Program-made: the position numbers and the translations under genes
Notes under the pieces: model-generated
What the model saw: only the letters and a program-made list of their open reading frames with translations
Told to the model about the DNA's origin: nothing
The model's database searches: none
DNA from: Mycobacterium decipiens
GTDB lineage: Bacteria > Actinomycetota > Actinomycetes > Mycobacteriales > Mycobacteriaceae
DNA length: 64,000 nucleotides
Direction: 5' to 3'
NCBI RefSeq assembly: GCF_963853665.1
Contig: NZ_OY970459.1
Span: 3,472,001 to 3,536,000 of the forward strand
Part shown: piece after piece, positions 10,620-17,844 of the stretch
Position numbering within the stretch: the stretch's first letter is position 1
Layout: every line of letters starts with the position of its first letter

Positions 10620-11084
10620 TCAGTCGACCGCGGTCCCGGTACAACCTCCAGTCTCAGCCGCGAGCAACGTCAAGACGTGCGTTAGCGACCCCAGCGGTGC
10701 GTCTCCCCGGCTACATGAACCGCACTTCGGCCACGCACCGGGCCCCTCGGCATTCATGATGTTGTCCGCGACCTCGATCTGCCGCTGGGGGCTGGCGGCA
10801 GCCGGTGACCCGACACCACCATTGGCATCCCACGTCGCCTGACTGATCTGCAGGCCGCCGTATAGCCCGTTACCGGTGTTTGCCGCCCAGTTGCCACCGG
10901 ATTCGCATTGCGCGATGGCGTCCCAGTTGACGTCGTCCGCTTTCGAGGTGATGGTGAAGAGCCCCAACAACGTGACAACCGTTGTCGCCACCACGACCGC
11001 TTCGATGAACAGCGTGCACACGATCGTCGTACGCCTCCTGGGTGGGTAATCGTCACCCGGAACGGAACGCAACCGGTGTGTCAC
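10620..11084 (-). CDS. rpfD: Resuscitation-promoting factor RpfD
   Basis: Secreted or membrane-anchored muralytic enzyme that cleaves peptidoglycan during exit from dormancy. The GTG at 11084 gives exactly 154 aa, the length recalled for M. tuberculosis RpfD. A hydrophobic signal segment (residues about 24-48) precedes the transglycosylase-like Rpf domain. The domain begins [20 protein letters not shown], with the catalytic Glu in CESGGNW, and continues through GLYGGLQIS. Two later Cys pairs fit the Rpf disulfide pattern. The same frame is open for a further 191 codons upstream because of an apparent 1-nt insertion in the preceding gene, so translation could also yield a 345-residue fusion starting at 11657. 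Confidence 0.88.
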   Translation of the reverse strand: MTHRLRSVPGDDYPPRRRTTIVCTLFIEAVVVATTVVTLLGLFTITSKADDVNWDAIAQCESGGNWAANTGNGLYGGLQISQATWDANGGVGSPAAASPQRQIEVADNIMNAEGPGAWPKCGSCSRGDAPLGSLTHVLTLLAAETGGCTGTAVD

Positions 11085-11657
11085 AGCAGCTCCACCTTGA
11101 CTGGCCAGCCAGCGGCCGTTCACCTTGTCCATGGTCATCTTGATCCGACTGCGGTCGATCTTGGGAGTTGGGCTGTTCCGGTTGCTGACCGATTGATCGA
11201 TGAACATCAGGACGACGACCCGGTTCGTGGTGGCGGACTTGACCGTCGCCTCGACGACCGCCCCGTGCGTGGCCACCCGATTGTCGGCCAGCACTTGGCG
11301 GAGGTGCTTACTGGATCTGCCGTACTTGTCGTTGAACTCGCCGGTCGAACCCTCGAGAACGTCCCTCATGCCGTCGTCGATCCGGTCGGAATCGATGTCG
11401 GTCAGCTTGACGACATAGTTCTGTGCGGCCTGCAGTGCTTGGGTGGCGGCAACGTCTTCCTGATGCTTCTCAAACAGCACCCATCCGCACAACACCGACC
11501 CGGCCAACACCACCAGCAGCGCCACCCCTCCAACCCAGCGGGCTGTCGATCCGGTCGAGTGACCAGGAGCGCGAGTGGCGGGCTCGCCCGTGTCAAGTTG
11601 CTTGCGAGCGCCCCGGACGCGACCGAACCTCGCAATTCCGAGCATGGTTGACCTCAA
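11081..11657 (-). pseudogene. Mce-associated-type membrane protein (Rv2390c equivalent), apparent 1-nt frameshift at its end
   Basis: Membrane-anchored protein of about 191 aa if the frameshift is ignored: a basic, Ala/Gly-rich N-terminus, one transmembrane helix (about residues 42-62, [20 protein letters not shown]), and an extracytoplasmic NTF2-like domain of the Mce-associated type ([15 protein letters not shown] ... VVVLMFIDQ ... [11 protein letters not shown]). The usual end of such proteins, WLxSQVELL-stop, is visible out of frame. The DNA reads AGT CAAGGTGGAGCTGCTGTGA, where removing one A gives S-Q-V-E-L-L-stop overlapping the rpfD GTG as GTGA. As written, the frame runs straight on into RpfD. 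This may be a sequencing error, a recent mutation, or a real fusion. ATG 11657 or the in-frame ATG 11645 could be the start. Confidence 0.7.
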
Positions 11658-11808
11658 TCACTATCTCCTAGTGCAACTATCTCGGTGGTCATCTTTAGGC
11701 ACATCTGTCACTTCTGTCAACGACGTGCGTCCACCCAGGCCCGCTCCGTACTTTTGATCACCGTGATAAGAACTTTGTCCAGGTCGCGCGGCTACGCGCC
11801 ATCCATGG

Positions 11809-11814
11809 CAGAAT
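11809..11814 (+). promoter_or_regulatory. Probable -10 element of the sirA operon leader
   Basis: The hexamer CAGAAT, close to the mycobacterial TAnnnT -10 form, ends 6 bases before the GTG at 11821. That spacing would place the first transcribed base at or next to the GTG, so the leader peptide would be translated from a leaderless transcript. Confidence 0.5.
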
Positions 11815-11820
11815 GTCACC

Positions 11821-11925
11821 GTGACCGCCGCCAACCCCAACCTGCGCCCCAATCTGCGGATGGTGCTGGTGGCCCGGCGGCACATCGACCTCAAGCGTGT
11901 CTGCAGCTGTCGCTGTCTGCCTTGA
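11821..11925 (+). CDS. Cysteine-rich leader peptide upstream of sirA (34 aa, leaderless)
   Basis: The sequence encodes a 34-aa peptide starting at GTG (MTAANPNL) and ending KRVCSCRCLP, with three Cys codons in five positions just before the stop. A -10-like hexamer at 11809-11814 places the transcription start at the GTG, so no ribosome binding site is needed. Mycobacteria are known to carry such polycysteine leaderless short ORFs before sulfur-assimilation genes, where ribosome stalling at Cys codons under cysteine limitation raises expression of the downstream operon. The stop is 89 bases before the first sirA start. Regulation here is inferred from this pattern; the peptide itself probably has no function. 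Confidence 0.75.
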   Translation: MTAANPNLRPNLRMVLVARRHIDLKRVCSCRCLP

Positions 11926-12014
11926 TGTCGTAGACCCAGCCCACCTGTACCGCCAGCTGGCCACCGGATCTGCGCCTGTGGAACAAGCAGCGTTTTTCGT
12001 GTCCCAGGTCGGCG

Positions 12015-13706
12015 ATGTTCGCGAAGGAGAACCCCCGAATGACCACAGCACGTCCCGCCAAGGCCCGAAGTGAGGGCCAGTGGGCGCTGGGAAATCGCGA
12101 ACCGCTCAACGCCAACGAGGAGCTGAAGAAGGCCGGCAACCCGCTCGACGTGCGGGAACGCATCGAGAACAACTACGCCAAGCACGGCTTCGACAGCATC
12201 GACAAGACCGACTTGCGCGGGCGCTTCCGCTGGTGGGGCCTCTACACCCAGCGCGAGCAGGGCTACGACGGCTCGTGGACCGGCGACGAGAACATTGACA
12301 AGCTCGAGGCCAAATACTTCATGTTGCGAGTGCGCTGCGACGGGGGCGCGCTCTCGGCTGCCGCGCTGCGCACGCTGGGCCAGATCTCAACCGAGTTCGC
12401 GCGCGATACCGCCGATATCTCCGACCGGCAGAATGTGCAATACCACTGGATCGAGGTGGAGAACGTACCCGAAATCTGGCGGCGGCTGGACGAGGTCGGA
12501 CTGCAGACCACCGAGGCATGCGGTGACTGCCCGCGGGTAGTGCTGGGCTCGCCGTTGGCCGGTGAATCGCTCGACGAAGTGCTCGACCCGACCTGGGCAA
12601 TCGACGAGATCGTGCGTCGCTACATCGGCAAGCCCGACTTCGCCGACTTGCCGCGCAAGTACAAGACCGCCATCTCCGGGCTGCAGGACGTCGTGCACGA
12701 GGTCAACGACGTGGCCTTCATCGGCGTCAACCATCCCGAGCACGGGCCGGGCCTGGATCTGTGGGTCGGCGGCGGCCTGTCGACCAACCCGATGCTGGCC
12801 CAGCGGGTCGGTGTCTGGGTCCCGCTCGACGAGGTCCCCGATGTCTGGGAAGCGGTGACCAAGGTGTTCCGCGACTACGGTTACCGGCGGCTACGCGCCA
12901 AGGCCCGGCTGAAATTCCTGATCAAGGACTGGGGTATCGCGAAATTCAGGGAAGTTCTCGAAACCGAGTACCTCAAGCGTCCGCTCCTCGATGGCCCGGC
13001 CCCCGAACCGGTCAAGCATCCGATCGATCACGTCGGCGTGCAGCGGCTGAAGAACGGGCTCAACGCGGTCGGGGTTGCCCCGATTGCCGGACGGGTATCG
13101 GGCACCATCCTCTCGGCGGTCGCCGACCTCATGGAGCGGGCCGGCTCGGATCGGGCCCGGTTCACCCCCTACCAGAAGCTGGTCATCCTCGATGTTCCCG
13201 ACGACAAGCTCGACGAAATGATCGCCGGCCTTCAGGCGCTGGGGCTGCAAACGCGTCCGTCGCATTGGCGCCGGAACCTGATGGCGTGCAGCGGAATTGA
13301 GTTCTGCAAGTTGTCATTTGCCGAAACCCGGGTCCGGGCACAGTCTTTGGTTCCTGAGCTGGAACGCCGGATGGAGGACATCAACTCGCAGCTTGACGTA
13401 CCGATCACGGTCAACATCAACGGCTGCCCGAATTCCTGCGCGCGAATTCAGATCGCCGACATCGGGTTCAAGGGCCAGATGGTCGACGATGGAGATGGGG
13501 GCTCGGTCGAGGGGTTCCAGGTGCATCTGGGCGGCAGCCTCGGCCTGGACGCCGGCTTCGGCCGAAAACTGCGCCAGCACAAGGTCACCAGCGACGAACT
13601 CGGCGACTACATCGACCGGGTGACACGCAACTTCGTCAAACACCGCAGCGAAGGCGAACGCTTTGCGCAGTGGGTCATTCGGGCCGACGAGGACGATCTG
13701 CGATGA
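12015..13706 (+). CDS. sirA: Ferredoxin-dependent sulfite reductase SirA (NirA)
   Basis: Reduces sulfite to sulfide with siroheme and a [4Fe-4S] cluster, the last step before cysteine synthesis; annotated historically as nitrite reductase nirA. The protein is 563 aa, the family length in M. tuberculosis. Two nitrite/sulfite reductase ferredoxin-like halves are visible, with cluster/siroheme ligands in ACSGIEFC (near residue 424) and NINGCPNSCAR (near 467). ATG 12015 gives MFAKENPRM and the family length. An internal ATG at 12039 (MTTARPAK) has a much better ribosome binding site (aaggag) and may be the true start. It is the first gene of the sirA-cysH-che1 operon, overlapping cysH by ATGA. 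Confidence 0.95.
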   Translation: MFAKENPRMTTARPAKARSEGQWALGNREPLNANEELKKAGNPLDVRERIENNYAKHGFDSIDKTDLRGRFRWWGLYTQREQGYDGSWTGDENIDKLEAKYFMLRVRCDGGALSAAALRTLGQISTEFARDTADISDRQNVQYHWIEVENVPEIWRRLDEVGLQTTEACGDCPRVVLGSPLAGESLDEVLDPTWAIDEIVRRYIGKPDFADLPRKYKTAISGLQDVVHEVNDVAFIGVNHPEHGPGLDLWVGGGLSTNPMLAQRVGVWVPLDEVPDVWEAVTKVFRDYGYRRLRAKARLKFLIKDWGIAKFREVLETEYLKRPLLDGPAPEPVKHPIDHVGVQRLKNGLNAVGVAPIAGRVSGTILSAVADLMERAGSDRARFTPYQKLVILDVPDDKLDEMIAGLQALGLQTRPSHWRRNLMACSGIEFCKLSFAETRVRAQSLVPELERRMEDINSQLDVPITVNINGCPNSCARIQIADIGFKGQMVDDGDGGSVEGFQVHLGGSLGLDAGFGRKLRQHKVTSDELGDYIDRVTRNFVKHRSEGERFAQWVIRADEDDLR

Positions 13707-14455
13707 GCGGCAAGGCAACCAAGCCGACCGAACCTCAGCTGCGCGAGCTGGCGACGCGCGGCGCGGCCGAACTCGACGGCGCCACCGCCACCGACCTGTT
13801 GCGCTGGACCGAAGAAACCTTCGGCGGCGGCAGCGATGTCAGCGGCGGCCGCGAGTGGGCGACGTGCAACTACGTGGTTGCCTCCAACATGGCTGACGCC
13901 GTGCTGGTGGATCTGGCCGCCAAGGTACGGCCTGGCGTACCGGTCATCTTTCTGGATACCGGCTACCACTTCGTCGAGACAATCGGCACCAGAGATGCGA
14001 TCGAGTCCGTCTACGACATCCGGGTGCTCAATGTCGCCCCGGAACACACGGTCGCCGAACAGGATGAACTGCTGGGCAAGGACCTATTCGCCCGTGACCC
14101 CGGTGAGTGCTGCCGGCTGCGCAAGGTCGTCCCCCTGGGCAAGACGCTACGCGGCTACTCCGCTTGGGTAACCGGGCTCCGCCGGGCCGAGGCACCGACC
14201 CGGTCCAACGCCCCACTGATCAGCTTCGACGAGGCGTTCAAGTTGGTGAAGATCAACCCACTGGCGACGTGGACCGATCAGGATGTGCAGGACTACATCA
14301 CCGACAACGACGTGCTGGTCAATCCGCTAGTCCAGGAGGGCTATCCGTCGATCGGCTGCGCCCCGTGCACGGCCAAACCCGCCGCGGGCGCCGACCCGCG
14401 CAGCGGACGCTGGCAGGGCCTGGCCAAGACCGAATGCGGGTTGCACGCCTCATGA
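13703..14455 (+). CDS. cysH: Adenosine 5'-phosphosulfate reductase CysH
   Basis: Reduces APS to sulfite and AMP using thioredoxin and a [4Fe-4S] cluster, feeding SirA. At 250 aa it matches the family. Visible: the PAPS reductase fold entry SNMADAVLVDLAAK, the nucleotide-binding FLDTGYHF, the first cluster Cys pair in ECCRLRKV, and the C-terminal CAPCTAKP plus ECGLH with the catalytic cysteine. The CC...CxxC set marks it as an APS rather than a PAPS reductase. The ATG overlaps the sirA stop (ATGA), and the stop overlaps the che1 start (ATGA), indicating translational coupling. Confidence 0.96.
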   Translation: MSGKATKPTEPQLRELATRGAAELDGATATDLLRWTEETFGGGSDVSGGREWATCNYVVASNMADAVLVDLAAKVRPGVPVIFLDTGYHFVETIGTRDAIESVYDIRVLNVAPEHTVAEQDELLGKDLFARDPGECCRLRKVVPLGKTLRGYSAWVTGLRRAEAPTRSNAPLISFDEAFKLVKINPLATWTDQDVQDYITDNDVLVNPLVQEGYPSIGCAPCTAKPAAGADPRSGRWQGLAKTECGLHAS

Positions 14456-15183
14456 CGACACTCGTGCTGACCGCTCACGGAAGTACGAATCCCCGGTCGG
14501 CGGCCAACGCACGGGCCGTCGCGGGCCGGCTGGCGCGCATGCGGCCGGGCCTCGACGTACGGGTTGCGTTCTGCGAGAAGAACTCTCCTGGCCTGGTCGA
14601 CGTACTTGCCGGCTTGTCCGGCCCGGGTGTGGTGACCCCGCTACTACTGGCCAACGCTTATCACGCCCGCCTGGACATCCCCCGCCAGATCGCCAGCTGC
14701 GGTCTCGCCGAGCGCGGAATCGACCTGCGGCAAGCCGACGTGCTCGGCGAGGACGATCGACTGGTATCGGTGCTGCGGCAGCGGGTGACGGAGCTGGGGG
14801 TTTCCCGGCTCGACGACACGCTCGGTGTACTCGTGGTGGCGATCGGCTCATCGAACCCCGTTGCCAATGCGTGCACCGCCGAAGTAGCGCCAAAGCTGAT
14901 CGTGGGAACCCGGTGGGCGGCTGCGACGACCGCGTTCGCCACCCGTCCGGAACCTTCATTGGCCGAAGCCGTCAAACTGTTGCGACGAGAGGGCGCCCAC
15001 CGGGTGGTCATCGCGCCATGGTTTCTGGCGCCCGGGCGACTGCCGGATCGGGTGCAGCGGTTCGCGTGCGGCGCCGGCATCACCATGGCGGCGCCGCTGG
15101 GCTCGCACCCGCTGGTGGCCGAGACGGTGCTGGATCGCTTCGATCAGGCCCGGAAAGCTCGAGCGGCGCGCCTAGCGGCCTGA
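14452..15183 (+). CDS. che1: Sirohydrochlorin ferrochelatase-like protein (CbiX/SirB family)
   Basis: CbiX/SirB-type chelatase of 243 aa, expected to insert iron into sirohydrochlorin to make the siroheme that SirA needs, which explains its place in this operon. Visible are the N-terminal metal-ligand motif LTAHGSTNPR, the second-domain entry VVAIGSSNP, a LLLANAYHARLDIPRQ segment with a conserved His, and VIAPWFLAPGRLPDRV in the C-terminal part. As recalled, the M. tuberculosis protein is longer (about 281 aa). A second, diverged copy of the last 55 residues lies 400 bases downstream (15595-15765), so the tail of this gene has been rearranged or duplicated in this lineage. Confidence 0.88.
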   Translation: MTTLVLTAHGSTNPRSAANARAVAGRLARMRPGLDVRVAFCEKNSPGLVDVLAGLSGPGVVTPLLLANAYHARLDIPRQIASCGLAERGIDLRQADVLGEDDRLVSVLRQRVTELGVSRLDDTLGVLVVAIGSSNPVANACTAEVAPKLIVGTRWAAATTAFATRPEPSLAEAVKLLRREGAHRVVIAPWFLAPGRLPDRVQRFACGAGITMAAPLGSHPLVAETVLDRFDQARKARAARLAA

Positions 15184-15392
15184 CGGCGGCAAATAGGCGG
15201 ATGCGGCACCGACATCCAGGTGCATCAGGTTGCCGGCGCCAAGTTGGCAAGAAAGCAACTATTCTCGCCAAACCCTGGGATGTCGGGTCCCGGACGCCGA
15301 TAAAGTGAGCCGCTGCCGATTGGTCGACGGTGACCGGAAGCGATGCTGGCGAGTCGCCATGACTCTCCCTCGTGGCGTTTTGGAGGTGTCGG

Positions 15393-15594
15393 ATGTCCCT
15401 CATAATCATTGCGCCGGAGGCTGGTGGCCACGGATTTGGCGGCTGGGGCCGGCGGGATCGTGATCGGCAGCGGCGGGGCCGGCGGGTCCGGCGCGGCGGA
15501 CATGGGCGGCGCCGGCGGGGCCGCGGGGCTATTCGGCAACGGCGGGCAGCAGTTGGGCCTGAATGGCCTGAATGGGTTGAACGGGTTGCCCTAG
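15393..15594 (+). pseudogene. PE_PGRS remnant
   Basis: A typical PE_PGRS ribosome site (tggaggtgtcgg) precedes ATG 15393, and the frame begins MSLIIIAPEA, the standard PE N-terminus. A frameshift occurs within gctggtggcc: shifting frame restores VATDLAA, which then runs directly into GAGGIVIGSGGAGGSGAADM and further Gly-rich PGRS sequence, ending GLNGLNGLNGLP-stop. Some 80 residues of the PE domain and nearly all of the PGRS region are missing. It lies between che1 and a duplicated che1 tail. Confidence 0.7.
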
Positions 15595-15765
15595 TTGGTC
15601 CTTGCGCCGTGGCTCCTGGCGCGGGGGGTATTGTCCGACCGGGTACGCGGATACGCACGGGAGGCTGGCATCGCGATGGCACGGCCATTGGGTGCCCACC
15701 CTATGGTGGCCGCGACAATATTGGATCGCTACCAACGAACCGTGGCCGACCGGGTCGCGGCCTGA
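15595..15765 (+). pseudogene. Fragment: second che1-like C-terminal tail
   Basis: The 56-codon frame immediately after the PE_PGRS remnant's stop reads LVLAPWLLARGVLSDRV, then AGIAMARPLGAHPMVAATIL, and ends at TGA 15763-15765. It aligns with the last ~55 residues of che1 (VIAPWFLAPGRLPDRV ... AGITMAAPLGSHPLVAETVL) with clear but imperfect identity. It has no start codon or N-terminal domains. It may be the original che1 tail displaced by insertion of the PE_PGRS unit, with a homologous tail acquired upstream, or a fragment of a paralogue. Confidence 0.75.
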
Positions 15766-15789
15766 ATCTCCTCGAACGGATTTCATCTA

Positions 15790-17736
15790 GTGAATGTTTG
15801 GTCCCGAGTTGGCGCCCTGCTGGCTGCGGTGATGTTGTCGCTGACCGGATGTGGCGGTTCCCAGGTGGGTGCGCCAAGCACGGAAGGTCCGTGCGAGCTG
15901 GTACCCAACGGCACCCCGGCGCCCAAGACGTCGGGGGCGCCCGTGGCTACGGTGCCATCGTCGAGGAACCCCGCGACCAACCCCGAGATCGCCACGGGCT
16001 ACCGCACGGATATGACGGTGGTGCGGACCGCTCACTATGCGGCGGCCACCGCCAATCCGCTCGCGACTCAGGTGGCCTGCCGAGTATTGCGCGACGGTGG
16101 CACCGCCGCCGATGCCGTAGTGGCCGCCCAGGCGGTGCTGGGGTTGGTCGAACCCCAATCCTCGGGGGTCGGCGGCGGTGGATTTTTGGTGTACTTCGAC
16201 GCCAGTGCGGGCTCGGTGCAGGCCTACGACGGCCGCGAGGTCGCTCCCGCGGCCGCGACCGAGAATTACCTACGCTGGGTAAGCGATGTCGACCGCAGCG
16301 CGCCCAGACCCAACGCCCGAGCCTCGGGACGGTCGATTGGAGTCCCGGGCGTCCTGCGGATGCTCGAGATGGTGCACAACGATCATGGGCGCACACCCTG
16401 GCGCGACCTCTTCGGCCCCGCGGTGGCGTTGGCCGACAACGGTTTCGACATCAGCGCCAGGATGGCCGCTGCCATCTCCGACGCCGCGCCGCCACTGCAC
16501 GCCGACCCGCAGGCTCGCGAGTATTTCCTCAATCCCGACGGCAGCCCCAAGCCCGCGGGAACCCGGTTGACGAACCCCGGGTACGCGAAAACCCTGTCCA
16601 CCGTCGCCTCTGCCGGTGCCGATGCGTTCTATACCGGCGACATTGCCCACGACATCGTCGCGGCGGCCAACGATACGTCGAACGGCCGCACGCCCAGCCT
16701 GATGACACTGGAGGACCTGACGGGTTACCTGGCCAAGAGACGCCAGCCGTTGTGCACGTCCTATCGCGGCCGGGAGATCTGCGGCATGCCCACTCCCTCG
16801 TCGGGCGGCGTCGCCGTGGCGGCGACCTTAGGCATCCTCGAGCACTTCGCGCTGGGCAACTACGCGCCCAGCGACGTCGACCTCAACGGCGGGCGCCCGA
16901 CCGTGATGGGTGTTCACCTGATCGCTGAGGCCGAGCGGCTGGCCTATGCCGATCGCGACAAATACGTCGGTGACACCGATTTTGTCGCGATGCCCGGCGG
17001 CTCGCTCAACACTCTGGTTGACCCGGGTTATTTGGCCGGACGGGCCGCGTTGATCTCGCCGCAGCACAGCATGGGCAGCGCCGAGCCGGGGGACTTCGGT
17101 GCGCCGACTGGGACCGCGCCGCCCGTGCCCGAGCATGGCACCAGCCACCTCAGCGTGGTTGATTCATACGGCAATGCGGCCGCGTTGACAACGACGGTGG
17201 AATCGGCGTTCGGCTCCTTCCACATGGTCGACGGGTTCATCCTCAACAACCAACTGAGCGATTTCAACGCTGAGCCACGCACGGCCGACGGATCGCCGGT
17301 GGCGAACCGCGTCGAACCTGGCAAACGACCGCGCAGCTCGATGGCACCGACGTTGGTGTTTGATCGCTCGCCGGCGGGGCGGGGCGACCTGTACGCGGTG
17401 CTCGGTTCTCCAGGCGGCTCCATGATCCCCCAGTTCGTCGTGAAAGCACTTGTGGCGATGCTGGATTGGGGCTTGAACCCGCAGCAGGCGGCTTCCCTGG
17501 TGGATTTCGGCGCCGCGAACTCCCCGCAAACCAACCTCGGCGGCGAGGATCCCGAGATCAACACCACCGATGATGGGGATCACGACCCCCTGGTGCAAGG
17601 CCTGCGCGCGCTGGGGCATCGGGTCAACCTGGCCGCGCAGTCCAGCGGGCTATCGGCGATCAGCCGCAGCGAATCGGGGTGGTGCGGCGGCGCCGACCCC
17701 CGCCGTGAAGGCATGGTCATGGGTGACACCGCATAG
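15790..17736 (+). CDS. ggtB: Gamma-glutamyltranspeptidase GgtB, lipoprotein precursor
   Basis: Cleaves the gamma-glutamyl bond of glutathione-like peptides and transfers the glutamyl group, acting outside the membrane. The 648-aa precursor has a short N-terminal hydrophobic segment ending in the lipobox LTGC (Cys near 21), so it is a predicted lipoprotein. The precursor is autocleaved before the nucleophile Thr in EHGTSHLSVVD, near residue 449. Other family motifs seen are GGVGGGGFLVYFD-like (SSGVGGGGFLV), NDGGTAADA-like (RDGGTAADAVVAA), and LGSPGGSMIPQ. Start is GTG 15790 (MNVWSRVG). Its position after the sulfur genes suggests a role in thiol or cysteine turnover, an inference only. Confidence 0.93.
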   Translation: MNVWSRVGALLAAVMLSLTGCGGSQVGAPSTEGPCELVPNGTPAPKTSGAPVATVPSSRNPATNPEIATGYRTDMTVVRTAHYAAATANPLATQVACRVLRDGGTAADAVVAAQAVLGLVEPQSSGVGGGGFLVYFDASAGSVQAYDGREVAPAAATENYLRWVSDVDRSAPRPNARASGRSIGVPGVLRMLEMVHNDHGRTPWRDLFGPAVALADNGFDISARMAAAISDAAPPLHADPQAREYFLNPDGSPKPAGTRLTNPGYAKTLSTVASAGADAFYTGDIAHDIVAAANDTSNGRTPSLMTLEDLTGYLAKRRQPLCTSYRGREICGMPTPSSGGVAVAATLGILEHFALGNYAPSDVDLNGGRPTVMGVHLIAEAERLAYADRDKYVGDTDFVAMPGGSLNTLVDPGYLAGRAALISPQHSMGSAEPGDFGAPTGTAPPVPEHGTSHLSVVDSYGNAAALTTTVESAFGSFHMVDGFILNNQLSDFNAEPRTADGSPVANRVEPGKRPRSSMAPTLVFDRSPAGRGDLYAVLGSPGGSMIPQFVVKALVAMLDWGLNPQQAASLVDFGAANSPQTNLGGEDPEINTTDDGDHDPLVQGLRALGHRVNLAAQSSGLSAISRSESGWCGGADPRREGMVMGDTA

Positions 17737-17844
17737 GCCGCCGGCCCGCAGCGGCCGCAGGCTACTTCGCCGAGCCGGCAATCTCGCCGCCCCTTTCTCG
17801 GGTTTGCGCTGCGGATGTGACGCCAACGGATAGGGTCTATCCCC

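Noticed and set aside
10620..11657. Treating the 345-codon frame as one ordinary gene
   Set aside because: The GTG at 11084 gives the exact RpfD length and the expected overlap with the upstream stop appears after removing one base; two genes with a frameshift is simpler.
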